Assembly: GCF_010668395.1 (NCBI RefSeq)
Contig: NZ_WUEY01000010.1
Coordinates: 1 to 64,000, forward strand
Source: Martinezella lusitana
GTDB lineage: Bacteria > Pseudomonadota > Alphaproteobacteria > Rhizobiales > Rhizobiaceae
Direction: 5' to 3'
Length of the DNA: 64,000 nucleotides
In this document: positions 43,795 through 52,240 of the stretch, in pieces
How positions within the stretch are numbered: position 1 is the first letter of the stretch
Layout: every line of letters starts with the position of its first letter
Notes under the pieces: generated by a model
Told to the model about the DNA's origin: nothing
The model's database searches: none
What the model saw: the letters and a program-made list of their open reading frames with translations, nothing else
Translations under genes and position numbers: made by a program

Positions 43795-44831
43795 AACGGA
43801 ACCTGACACCGGACGACATCGAACCGGCCGTCTTGGGAGGAGCCATTCTCGGTGGCGGCGGCGGCGGCTTGATCAACGAGGGCCTGCGCAGCGCGAGGCT
43901 GGCATTGGAGGCTGGGACCCCGCAACTATGGAGTCCGGAGGAGCTCTCACCCGAGACGCTTTCCGTGACGGTCGCGCTTGTGGGTGCTCCTTCATCTCCG
44001 CAGGCCTATGTTCGCGCAACCCACATGCTGCAGGCGCTCACGCAAATTCGGCAGGCAGAGCCCCGAATTGCGGCCATCAACACCAACGAGAACGGAGCGG
44101 AGACAACGGTCAACGGTTGGCTACAATCTGCTTTGACCGGATTGCCTCTGCTGGACCTCGCCTGCAACGGCCGCGCTCACCCGACGGGCTTGATGGGAGC
44201 ACTGGGACTGCACAGAGTGGAAGGTTACCGCTGCCGACAGGCCTTTGCGGGAGGCGACGACGCGCATTTTGTCGAGGGCCTGTTGTCCGGAAGGCTGGAG
44301 GAGGTGGCCAACACCGTTCGTTGTGCTTCCGTTGAAGCCGGCGGGCTTCTGGCTGTCGCGCGTAACCCGGTGCCGCTGTCCCTTGCGGTCGCCAATGGTG
44401 CTCCGGGTGCGATCAGTCAGGCCATCGGCATTGGACGCGCGTTGCTCGATGGAGGTATCCGGGCCGTCGTAAGGCACATGGACGGCAATATATCCTTGCA
44501 AGGGGAGGTGACTGGATACCAATGTCAGCGGCGCGACGGCTTGGACATAGGTCATGTGACATTTTCCTCGAACGCGAAGCTGCGTTTTATCAATGAGTTC
44601 ATGACCTTCGATGTCGACGGCCGGCGTAGAGCGTCTTTTCCCGACTTGATCATGACCTTCGATGAGGAAGGCCGGCCGATCGTCTCCGCAAAGATAACCA
44701 AAGGACAACGACTGACCGTGATCACCGTCCCGCGAGGAAAGTTGCTTCTATCGTCAACGATGGCAATGCCGGAATTGTTTGAGCCGCTCAATCGCATCCT
44801 GACAGCCACTCCTGGCGAGACGCCTCTGTGA
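43791..44831 (+). CDS. DUF917 domain protein (S-methyl thiohydantoin desulfurase-like)
   Basis: A 346-residue DUF917 protein. Recognisable blocks are LGGAILGGGGGGLINEGL near the N-terminus, INTNENGAETTVNGW, LPLLDLACNGRAHPTGLMGALGL and the C-terminal RGKLLLSSTMAMPE. Family members are found with hydantoinase-like proteins and NCS1 permeases, and one is linked to thiohydantoin breakdown. Here the permease and an SDR are present, but no hydantoinase A/B genes are adjacent. The start overlaps the SDR stop (ATGA). No function can be shown from this window alone. Confidence 0.87.
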   Translation: MKRNLTPDDIEPAVLGGAILGGGGGGLINEGLRSARLALEAGTPQLWSPEELSPETLSVTVALVGAPSSPQAYVRATHMLQALTQIRQAEPRIAAINTNENGAETTVNGWLQSALTGLPLLDLACNGRAHPTGLMGALGLHRVEGYRCRQAFAGGDDAHFVEGLLSGRLEEVANTVRCASVEAGGLLAVARNPVPLSLAVANGAPGAISQAIGIGRALLDGGIRAVVRHMDGNISLQGEVTGYQCQRRDGLDIGHVTFSSNAKLRFINEFMTFDVDGRRRASFPDLIMTFDEEGRPIVSAKITKGQRLTVITVPRGKLLLSSTMAMPELFEPLNRILTATPGETPL

Positions 44832-45004
44832 TGGCTCGGTGGAACGGTTCGTGTCACAGGGAATGACCGCAACCGGCGTCGGGGCGGGGCAAATCCTGAA
44901 TGTCGCTGATGGGTTAAGCGGGTGGCCCACAACGGGGCGATGGTTCGCCCCGCCGAACACACTTCACCGACACAATTGATGGAATTCGGAGAAGAATCAC
45001 CGCC

Positions 45005-45448
45005 TCAGGAACCGAGCGCTGCGAGAACTTCGGCGATCACCGCTGTCGCCTCGCGAAGTCTCGCCTCGCCGAAAGCCGCCCCGTTGCTGTTGGCCCAGAT
45101 CGCTTGACGGCCTTGAATATCGGCCAGAGCGGCTCTGCCTGCGGCCGTCAATTCCATCAGCTTGGCACGCTGATGGGCGGGATTGTCGCGATAGGCAATC
45201 AACCCTTCGCTTTCCAGAAGATCCGCGATGCGCTGGACGCCTTGTCGTGCAAGGCCGAGTGCCCGCGCTGCATCGGCGACCGACATCGGCGCATGGTCGG
45301 CAGCGGCAAGGACTTGCCAGCGTGCACTGGTCTGCCCGGCAGGCTTGGCGAGAATATCGCCCGCGACCTGCAGATGACCCGCAAGCCTCAATACCGCGAT
45401 TGAGAATTGCGCGAAGGCATCGCCTTCGCTTGTTCGTTTCGAGTCCAT
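45005..45448 (-). CDS. MarR family transcriptional regulator
   Basis: A 147-residue MarR-type winged-helix protein: MSVADAARALGLARQGVQRIADLL is the recognition region, followed by the wing around YRDNPAHQRAKLMELTAAG. It is divergent from the GFA gene. Two matching operators (45452-45465 and 45479-45492) lie between them, the first within a few bases of its own start, so autorepression is likely. Confidence 0.9.
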   Translation of the reverse strand: MDSKRTSEGDAFAQFSIAVLRLAGHLQVAGDILAKPAGQTSARWQVLAAADHAPMSVADAARALGLARQGVQRIADLLESEGLIAYRDNPAHQRAKLMELTAAGRAALADIQGRQAIWANSNGAAFGEARLREATAVIAEVLAALGS

Positions 45449-45451
45449 ATT

Positions 45452-45465
45452 GACAACATATTGTC
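45452..45465. promoter_or_regulatory. MarR operator 1
   Basis: GACAA-CATA-TTGTC is a perfect inverted repeat 4 bases from the MarR start codon. A closely related copy lies 27 bases to the right. Confidence 0.6.
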
Positions 45466-45478
45466 CATTGCTGATAAT

Positions 45479-45492
45479 GACAGCATGTTGTC
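45479..45492. promoter_or_regulatory. MarR operator 2
   Basis: GACAG-CATG-TTGTC is a near-perfect copy of operator 1, with one mismatched pair. It lies about 33 bases before the GFA gene start. The pair suggests that the MarR protein controls both directions. Confidence 0.55.
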
Positions 45493-45525
45493 ATGATGCA
45501 CACGGAAACGCAAGGAAGAGAGCGA

Positions 45526-45930
45526 ATGAAGAAGACCTACCACGGCAGTTGCCATTGCGGCCGGATCGCCTATCAGACCGACATCGATTTGGAGGCCGGT
45601 ACCGGCAAATGCAATTGTTCCATCTGCTGGAAACGCCGATACTGGGGGTTCAACATCAAGCCTGAAGACTTCCGCCTGACCTGTGATGAAACGGGGGTCG
45701 GTGACTACCAGTTCGGCACGATGTCGGGCCATCACCGGTTCTGCGGCACCTGTGGCGTGGCACCCTATGGCCACGGATACATAGAGGAAATGGGGGGCGC
45801 CTACGTCTCCATCAATCTCGCCTGCCTGGACGATCTCGATCCAAGCGAACTTGCCGAGGCACCTGTGCGATACTTCGATGGCCGCAACAACAGCTGGTGG
45901 AACACGCCGGCGGAGACCCGACACCTTTAG
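45526..45930 (+). CDS. GFA family protein (glutathione-dependent formaldehyde-activating fold)
   Basis: A 134-residue zinc-fold protein with the GFA cysteine pattern: GSCHCGRIAY (two Cys), CNCSICWKRR (three Cys) and HHRFCGTCGVAPYG (two Cys). These bind structural and catalytic zinc in the family. Many members have no known substrate. The ATG at 45526 follows GGAAGAGAG; the frame is open back to 45493. It is divergent from the MarR gene with two operators between. Confidence 0.9.
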   Translation: MKKTYHGSCHCGRIAYQTDIDLEAGTGKCNCSICWKRRYWGFNIKPEDFRLTCDETGVGDYQFGTMSGHHRFCGTCGVAPYGHGYIEEMGGAYVSINLACLDDLDPSELAEAPVRYFDGRNNSWWNTPAETRHL

Positions 45931-46404
45931 AAAGCGAAAGGCGTCGCTGGCGCCCTGGCAACAGGGCCGCCGATCCATGAGCGGGCACGCAGTCCCGGCA
46001 TTTTCATGCTTCGGGCACTCATCCCGGCCAGGTCCAGCTCATAGCGGAGCCGGATCTGGCGACAGAAGCATCGCGCCGGTTGCTCGCCGGCGACAGCGAG
46101 AGACCCTTCGTCGCGACCGGCCTGCTGCCTGCTCCGTTCGAAGGGGATGCCAAAAGACCGATCTCCCGAGAGATACGTTCTGATTCGGGAAACGCGCACG
46201 CAGTTGCCGCGGAGCGGCCACGGCGATGGCGCTAATCGGGCGTTTGACGCGACGGCCCGAATTGTGGAGGTCTGGTTTCAAATTCCGTTGCTGCGATATG
46301 GCGCGCCCCGGCGCTGCTCCTAACTTGATATCCGTTTGGCGTTGGGCAACATGACATTCCATATCCGCTGGATGTGGCGACACGATCGGCCGAGAGGAGA
46401 AACT
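45931..46404. other. Intergenic region between the GFA and TetR genes
   Basis: No convincing gene in 474 bases. On the plus strand a frame is open through about 46030-46232 and reads AEPDLATEASRRLLAGDSERPFV in part (shortened: VQLIAEPDLATEASRRLL). It has GC-biased third positions but no start codon or ribosome site. It may be a gene fragment or chance. The last 80 bases hold the upstream region of the TetR gene. Confidence 0.3.
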
Positions 46405-47067
46405 GTGAGTGCAACACCGCCCTCCAGGGCAAAAAAAGAGGTTGTCAAACAGACGGCCGGCCGCATGACCCGCGAGGTCTGGATCGAGGCGGCTATTGCG
46501 GCACTCATTGCAGACGGCATCGCCAATGTGAAAATACAGGTCATGGCCAAGGCGCTCGCGGTGTCGCGGTCGAGCTTTTATTGGTTCTTTGCCGATTTGC
46601 AGGAATTGCACAGGGAACTGCTTGAATACTGGCTCCGGAAAAATACGAGCCCGATCCTCGAACGTGCCCTTCGCCCAGCACCCACGGTGACGAAGGCGGT
46701 GTGCCACGTCTTTGAATGCTGGGTGGATCCAAACCTCTTCAACCCCCGTCTCGACGCGGCGGTCCGGTCCTGGGGACAGGTGGACGCAGCCGTGCGTGCC
46801 GTGGTCGATCAAGCCGACGATCAGCGCGTCGATGCCGTGACGCGCATGTTCCTGCGCTACGACTATCCGGAAGACGAGGCCTTCATCCGGGCCCGTGTTC
46901 TCTATTTTACGCAGATCGGTCACTATACGCTTGGCATGCGGGATGATCGGGAGATGCGGCTGCGTCTTTTGCGTCCCTATCTCTTGAGTTTTACAGGGCG
47001 TCGGGCATCGGATGAGGAGGTCGACGCTTTTGAAACGCTGATGCGGCGTGTTCAGCCAAACGGCTGA
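46405..47067 (+). CDS. TetR/AcrR family transcriptional regulator
   Basis: A protein of about 220 residues. The TetR helix-turn-helix is ALIADGIANVKIQVMAKALA followed by VSRSSFYWFFADLQELHREL. I choose GTG at 46405 because AGAGGAG precedes it; longer readings to 46336 start in a region without one. The C-terminal domain resembles TetR proteins next to choline/glycine-betaine catabolic genes, but this is only a resemblance. It is followed by the sarcosine oxidase operon. A palindrome at 47149-47168 lies between them. Confidence 0.87.
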   Translation: MSATPPSRAKKEVVKQTAGRMTREVWIEAAIAALIADGIANVKIQVMAKALAVSRSSFYWFFADLQELHRELLEYWLRKNTSPILERALRPAPTVTKAVCHVFECWVDPNLFNPRLDAAVRSWGQVDAAVRAVVDQADDQRVDAVTRMFLRYDYPEDEAFIRARVLYFTQIGHYTLGMRDDREMRLRLLRPYLLSFTGRRASDEEVDAFETLMRRVQPNG

Positions 47068-47148
47068 GATCTGTTCATCTCTGTACTTTCTTGCGACCCA
47101 TCGATGTGAGCGGGGAACGGCTGCTCCTTTCCATGCCTGCCGCAATTA

Positions 47149-47168
47149 TCTGGACATATATGTACAGA
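47149..47168. promoter_or_regulatory. Candidate TetR operator before the sarcosine oxidase operon
   Basis: TCTGGACATATATGTACAGA is a 20-bp palindrome with one mismatched pair. It lies 81 bases after the TetR stop and 135 bases before soxB. Position and length fit a TetR-type operator. Confidence 0.5.
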
Positions 47169-47303
47169 ATGGGTATTTCTGTTGCCTGGCGGGTGCATGG
47201 GGGCTCTCGCACGGTTTTTCAGAATGGGGCAGCGCATGAAACCGCACTCAGCCTTGCCGCTTTACCGCCGCGCAACGCACCATGCCGGCGGCGGGATTTC
47301 GCG

Positions 47304-48557
47304 ATGACGCGGCACTATTCCGCACTTTCACTCCTGAAGGAGGGGCTTGCTGGTCAGACGGGCTGGTGGCAGGCCTGGCGGTCACCCCAGCCGAAGCCAC
47401 GCTACGACATCCTCATCATCGGCGGCGGCGGGCACGGGCTGGCAACGGCCTATTATCTCGCCAAGGTTCATAACATCCGCAACGTGGCGGTCATCGAAAA
47501 GGGTTGGCTGGGCGGCGGCAATACCGGCCGGAACACGACGGTCATACGCTCCAACTACTTCTTTCCCGAGAGCGCGGCGCTCTACGAAATGGCCTTGAAG
47601 CTCTACGAGGGCCTCGGCCGCGAGCTCAATTACAACGTCATGCTTTCCCAGCGTGGGATTATCACGTTGGCCCACAGCGAGACGGAGATGGAGATGGCGG
47701 CACGTACCGTCAACGCCATGCAGATCAATGGCACTGACGCCGAGCTTTTCGGCGTGGAGGACGTGCGACGCGTATTGCCGCTGCTCAACATGTCGCCCGA
47801 GGCGCGCTATCCGGTCTTCGGTGGCGTCTGGCAGGGAAGGGCCGGCACAGCGCGCCATGATGCGGTCGCCTGGGGCTATGCGCGCGCTGCCGACCGGTTG
47901 GGCGTCGATATTATCCAGTCCTGCGAAGTCGAGGAATTCCTCGTCGAGGGCGGCCGGTGCCGTGGCGTGAAGACCAGCCGCGGCGAGATCCGCGCCGATC
48001 GGGTCGGCATGGTCGTTGCAGGCCATTCCTCGCATCTCGGAGCCAAGGCCGGCTTCCGCCTGCCGATCACGTCCTATGCCTTGCAGGCCTGTGTTTCCGA
48101 GCCGATCAAGCCGGCGCTCGATACGGTCGTGCTCTCGCCGGCAACCGGCACCTATGCCAGCCAGTCGGACAAGGGTGAACTCGTCATCGGCGGCGGTCTC
48201 GACCGGGTTCCCTCCTATGGCCAGCGCGGCAACCTGCCGATGCTCGAGGACGTGATCGCGGGGCTGCTCGAAATGTTCCCGAGCTTCCGACAGCTGCGAT
48301 TGATGCGCCAATGGGCGGGCATCGTCGACGTGACGCCGGATTCCTCGCCGATCCTTGGCGAGAGCCCGCTGCCGGGCCTCTTCCTGAACTGCGGCTGGGG
48401 AACGGGGGGCTTCAAGGCAATACCGGCCGGCGGCACGCTCCTTGCTCATCTGCTCGCCACGGGCAAGCATCACGACGTCAGCCGACCCTTCGATCTCGAC
48501 CGCTTCACACGCGGGCGGTTGATCGACGAGGCTGCCGGCTCCGGCATCGCGCACTAG
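47304..48557 (+). CDS. soxB: Sarcosine oxidase subunit beta
   Basis: A 417-residue FAD/FMN protein, the catalytic subunit of heterotetrameric sarcosine oxidase. The FAD motif is ILIIGGGGHGLATAYYLAK. Segment GTARHDAVAWGYARAA holds the histidine (about 185) that covalently binds FMN in the characterised enzyme. Near the end are MRQWAGIVDVTPDSSPI and NCGWGTGGFKAIP, typical of SoxB. The ATG at 47304 gives the family's MTRHYSALSLL start; a longer frame upstream is not conserved. It oxidises sarcosine to glycine, formaldehyde and hydrogen peroxide with SoxA, SoxD and SoxG, encoded immediately downstream. Confidence 0.96.
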   Translation: MTRHYSALSLLKEGLAGQTGWWQAWRSPQPKPRYDILIIGGGGHGLATAYYLAKVHNIRNVAVIEKGWLGGGNTGRNTTVIRSNYFFPESAALYEMALKLYEGLGRELNYNVMLSQRGIITLAHSETEMEMAARTVNAMQINGTDAELFGVEDVRRVLPLLNMSPEARYPVFGGVWQGRAGTARHDAVAWGYARAADRLGVDIIQSCEVEEFLVEGGRCRGVKTSRGEIRADRVGMVVAGHSSHLGAKAGFRLPITSYALQACVSEPIKPALDTVVLSPATGTYASQSDKGELVIGGGLDRVPSYGQRGNLPMLEDVIAGLLEMFPSFRQLRLMRQWAGIVDVTPDSSPILGESPLPGLFLNCGWGTGGFKAIPAGGTLLAHLLATGKHHDVSRPFDLDRFTRGRLIDEAAGSGIAH

Positions 48558-48567
48558 GGGGACCGCA

Positions 48568-48852
48568 ATGCAGCTTTTCCCATGCCCATTCTGCGGCCCC
48601 AGAAGCGAGACCGAATTTCATTTCGGCGGCGATGCCGGCAACCATCGCCCGGAGGGTTTTCGCGACGTGACCGACGGAAAATGGACGGCCTACCTGTACG
48701 AGCGGAACAACCTGCGCGGCCCGGCGAACGAGATCTGGATGCACATGACCTGCGGGGAGGTCTTCCGTATGGAGCGCGACACCGTGCACCATGGCGTGGC
48801 GCGGTCCTTCGCACTCACGGAAGGAAGCGGCGATGACGGCATGGCGCACTAA
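48568..48852 (+). CDS. soxD: Sarcosine oxidase subunit delta
   Basis: A 94-residue zinc-binding subunit. Cys6 and Cys9 (CPFCG) and His59 and Cys62 (HMTC) form the zinc site known from heterotetrameric sarcosine oxidase. The conserved DGKWTAYLYERNNLRGPANE stretch is complete. It starts 10 bases after soxB and its end overlaps the start of soxA by 20 bases. Confidence 0.95.
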   Translation: MQLFPCPFCGPRSETEFHFGGDAGNHRPEGFRDVTDGKWTAYLYERNNLRGPANEIWMHMTCGEVFRMERDTVHHGVARSFALTEGSGDDGMAH

Positions 48853-51640
48853 GGGCGGTACGGCCATCGACACGACACGGCCGCTGCGCTTCACCTTCGA
48901 CGGCAAGGCAGTCGAGGGATTTGCGGGCGACACGGTGGCCTCGGCGCTGCTTGCCGGCGGTGTCTCCGTTCTCGGTCGCAGTTTCAAATATCATCGCCCG
49001 CGCGGGCTATGGGGGGCGGGCGTCGAGGAGCCGAATGCCCTGGTCGATGTTGCGGGCGCGATGCCGAACACGCGCGCCACGCAATTGCTGGCCGCAGATG
49101 GGCTCATCGTACGCAGCGTCAATGCCGAGCCAAGCGCGGAGAAGGATCGCCACGCCTTCCTCGACGCTTTCTCGCGCTTCATACCGGCCGCCTTCTACTA
49201 CAAGACCTTCATGTTTCCCGATTGGCACCTGTTCGAGCCGCGCATCCGGCAGATGGCGGGCCTCGGCAGGCTGGACGCGACACTGCGGGAGCCGTCCTTC
49301 GCCGAGCAGATCAATCATCATTGCGACGTGCTCGTGGTCGGCGCCGGGCCGGCGGGCCTTGCCGCGGCGCGCAAGGCCCTGCGCGCCGGGCAGCGTGTCG
49401 TGCTCTGCGACGACGGGCGGCAAGTCGGTGGCAGCCTGCTCCACCGTGCGGCGATCCTCGAAGGCAAGCCGGGCGCGGAATGGGCTGCGGACGTGGCAGC
49501 GGAACTGCGGCAGGCCGGCGCGCTGGTGCTGACCGACACGACGGCGTTTGGAATCTACGACCATCGCCTGGTCGCCCTAAGCCAGAAAGGCGCGGACGGC
49601 GTACCTGAGCGGCTGTGGCGCGTTCGCGCGAAATCCATCGTGCTTGCCACGGGCGCCATCGAACGGCCGCTGCCATTCGGCAACAACGACCTGCCGGGCA
49701 TCATGTCCGCCGAGGCCGCGCTCGTCTATCTTCGCCGTTTCGGCGTTGCCGCCGGACGCAAGGTCGTCGTCGCCACGAACAACGGTCTGGCCTACGAGAC
49801 GGCGGAGGCGCTGGCGGCAACGGGTGCTGAGGTCACGGTCGTCGACTATCGCGATGATATCCCCGTGCCCACCGGGCTCCGGGTGCTGAAAGGCCTGACC
49901 GTGATTTCCGCAAGCGGTCGGGAAGTGGTGAGCGCCGTGCGGCTTTCCGACGGCAGCGTTCTGGAGGCCGATGCTGTGCTCGCCTCCGGGGGCTTCACGC
50001 CGACCGTGCATCTGTACTGCCAGGCCCAGGGCAAGCTCGACTGGCGCGATGACATCCTCGCCTTCGTGCCCGGCCGGCCGGTCGAGGGCGTCGCGGTTGT
50101 GGGAGCGGCGGCGGGTGACTTCGGCCTTCCAGCGGAATTTGCGGACGGCGCGACCCGTCATTTCGGCATCGTCGCCGCCTGGCCGAAGCCGCGGGTGAAG
50201 GATCGCGTCTGGATCGACCTTCAAAACGACGTCACGGCCAAGGACGTCGAGCTTGCCGTGCGGGAAAACTTCGTCTCCGTCGAGCATCTGAAGCGTTATA
50301 CCACGCTTGGCATGGCGACTGACCAGGGCAAGACCTCCAATGTCAACGGTCTGGCGCTGATGGCCGAAATCACAGGCCGGCGCATTCCCGAGATCGGCAC
50401 GACGACCTATCGCCCACCCTTCACTCCGGTTCCGCTTGTCTCCTTCGCCGGGGTTCGTTCCGGCACGCGCATGAACCCCCTGCGCCGCCTGCCGCTCGAA
50501 AGGGAGCATCGGGCGCACGGTGCGGTGTTGCGCGACTATGGCGGCTGGCTGCGGCCGGCCTTCTATGGCGAGGGGTCGCCGGAGGCACGTATCCAGCTGG
50601 AGGCCAAGGCTTCGCGCACGGGCGTCGCACTCTTTGACGGGTCGCCCCTCGGCAAGATCGAGGTTATCGGGCCGGATGCCGCGGCTTTTCTTGACTTCAT
50701 CTACTACAACACCGTGTCGACACTTGCGCCCGGCCGCTGCCGCTACGGCTTCATTCTTACCGAAGGCGGAAACATCTATGACGACGGCGTGCTCGTGCGG
50801 CTCGAGGAAAACCGCTTCGTCGTCTCCTGCTCCTCCTCCCACGTCGCGGGGGTGCACGCCTTGCTGGAAGAGTGGCGGCAGGACCGTTTCGACCGGCGGC
50901 GTGTCTTCATCCACAATGCCACGGCCGAGATGGCAACGCTGACGGTGACGGGGCCGCGCGCGTCGGCGCTTGTCGCCGCGATCGGCCTTGACGCTGCTCT
51001 CGATGATGCGAGCTTGCCGCATATGGCCGTCGTGCCGGGCACTTTCGAGGGCATTCCGGTGCGGATCGCCCGTGTCAGCTTTACCGGCGAACGATCCTAC
51101 GAGATTTCCGTCCCCGCCGATCATGCCGCCGCGCTATGGTCGCGGTTGTGGCGGGAAGGCGAGGTTTTCGGCGTGACGCCGCTAGGCCTCGAGGCGCTCA
51201 TGATCCTGCGTGCGGAAAAGGGTTACATCGTCATCGGCAAGGATACCGACGGCACCAGCCGGCCGATGGATTTCGGCCTGACCGCGCCGCTGGAAAGGAA
51301 AAAGACTGAGTTCATCGGTCGCCGCTCGCTGATTACGGAAGATGCCATGCGGCCTGACCGCCGGCAGTTCGTCGGGCTTGAGGCGGCGGACGGCAAGGGC
51401 CACCTGCCGACCGGCGCGCATGGTATCGAGCGCGGCGCGTGCGGTTTGCGCAGCACAGGCTATGTCACGTCGAGCTATTTCAGCCCGACCCTGCAGAAGC
51501 CGATCGCGCTCGGTCTTATCGAACGCGGTCTCGCGCGCATGGGCGACGTCATCGAACTACAGCACCTTCGGGAGGTGCGGCATGCCCGCATCGTCGCCCC
51601 GTGCGCCTTCGATCCGGAAGGAACCCGTCTTCATGCTTGA
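48833..51640 (+). CDS. soxA: Sarcosine oxidase subunit alpha
   Basis: A 935-residue subunit. The N-terminal part carries an NAD-binding Rossmann motif (VLVVGAGPAGLAAARKA, about residues 166-182) and a pyridine-nucleotide disulphide-oxidoreductase-like domain. The C-terminal ~380 residues are a GcvT/T-protein-like folate domain (FDGSPLGKIEVIGPDAAAFL, TLTVTGPRASALV, GRRSLI). That domain captures the one-carbon unit on tetrahydrofolate. The ATG at 48833 follows GGAAGGAAG; the frame is open upstream to 48791. It overlaps soxD before and soxG after. Confidence 0.96.
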   Translation: MTAWRTKGGTAIDTTRPLRFTFDGKAVEGFAGDTVASALLAGGVSVLGRSFKYHRPRGLWGAGVEEPNALVDVAGAMPNTRATQLLAADGLIVRSVNAEPSAEKDRHAFLDAFSRFIPAAFYYKTFMFPDWHLFEPRIRQMAGLGRLDATLREPSFAEQINHHCDVLVVGAGPAGLAAARKALRAGQRVVLCDDGRQVGGSLLHRAAILEGKPGAEWAADVAAELRQAGALVLTDTTAFGIYDHRLVALSQKGADGVPERLWRVRAKSIVLATGAIERPLPFGNNDLPGIMSAEAALVYLRRFGVAAGRKVVVATNNGLAYETAEALAATGAEVTVVDYRDDIPVPTGLRVLKGLTVISASGREVVSAVRLSDGSVLEADAVLASGGFTPTVHLYCQAQGKLDWRDDILAFVPGRPVEGVAVVGAAAGDFGLPAEFADGATRHFGIVAAWPKPRVKDRVWIDLQNDVTAKDVELAVRENFVSVEHLKRYTTLGMATDQGKTSNVNGLALMAEITGRRIPEIGTTTYRPPFTPVPLVSFAGVRSGTRMNPLRRLPLEREHRAHGAVLRDYGGWLRPAFYGEGSPEARIQLEAKASRTGVALFDGSPLGKIEVIGPDAAAFLDFIYYNTVSTLAPGRCRYGFILTEGGNIYDDGVLVRLEENRFVVSCSSSHVAGVHALLEEWRQDRFDRRRVFIHNATAEMATLTVTGPRASALVAAIGLDAALDDASLPHMAVVPGTFEGIPVRIARVSFTGERSYEISVPADHAAALWSRLWREGEVFGVTPLGLEALMILRAEKGYIVIGKDTDGTSRPMDFGLTAPLERKKTEFIGRRSLITEDAMRPDRRQFVGLEAADGKGHLPTGAHGIERGACGLRSTGYVTSSYFSPTLQKPIALGLIERGLARMGDVIELQHLREVRHARIVAPCAFDPEGTRLHA

Positions 51641-52181
51641 CCATTCCTGCAAGTGGCGGCCGGAGCCGGATTGGGCGAATGCGCGTCTTGCCGCGCCGAG
51701 CCTGCACGTCAGCGCCATCATCGGCCTGCCGCAGCGCCTCGTCAGTGGCGACATCGGCCGCTTCCTTGTCCGACATGAGCTTGCGGAGGTCGGCGCGTTG
51801 GGACTTGCCTCCGGCGAGCGCTATGCTGTGCGTGTTGCCCGTGACCGGCTGCTCGCCGTTGGCATTCCGGCCTCGGCCTGCGCCGACGGCTGGCATGACG
51901 ACGGCTATGGCGTGACGACGTTCGGTTCGGCATTTCGCGTCCTTCAAGCGCGCGGAGAAGGCGTGCCCGATCTTGTCGCGCGGGCAACGACGATCGATCC
52001 GAACAATCCCGGACCTTGCGCTGCAATGCTCTTTTGCGGCGTTATGGCCACCGTGTACCGATACAACGACATCGAGACCCTGCGCATTCATGTGGACCGG
52101 GGGCTTGGCGCCTATCTCTGGGAATGGCTCGAAGCGCAGCCGCTCTCTTGGAGAGCGGCTGCCGGCGTTGCCGGCCGGTAA
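51633..52181 (+). CDS. soxG: Sarcosine oxidase subunit gamma
   Basis: A protein of about 182 residues and the least conserved subunit. The start ATG at 51633 lies 8 bases inside the soxA end. Typical SoxG features are few, but gene order, size and the C-terminal RIHVDRGLGAYLWEWLEAQP region support the call. The frame is open far upstream inside soxA; that part is not coding. It is followed 59 bases later by a branched-chain-type binding protein. Confidence 0.87.
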   Translation: MLDHSCKWRPEPDWANARLAAPSLHVSAIIGLPQRLVSGDIGRFLVRHELAEVGALGLASGERYAVRVARDRLLAVGIPASACADGWHDDGYGVTTFGSAFRVLQARGEGVPDLVARATTIDPNNPGPCAAMLFCGVMATVYRYNDIETLRIHVDRGLGAYLWEWLEAQPLSWRAAAGVAGR

Positions 52182-52240
52182 AGATTTTATTCTGGAAGGA
52201 GCGACCCGCGCTGGTGCGGGCAAAAAAGGGAGTTGAGACA

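Noticed and set aside
46039..46404. Minus-strand open frame extending through the TetR gene
   Set aside because: It is antisense to a well-supported TetR gene and has no recognisable domain.
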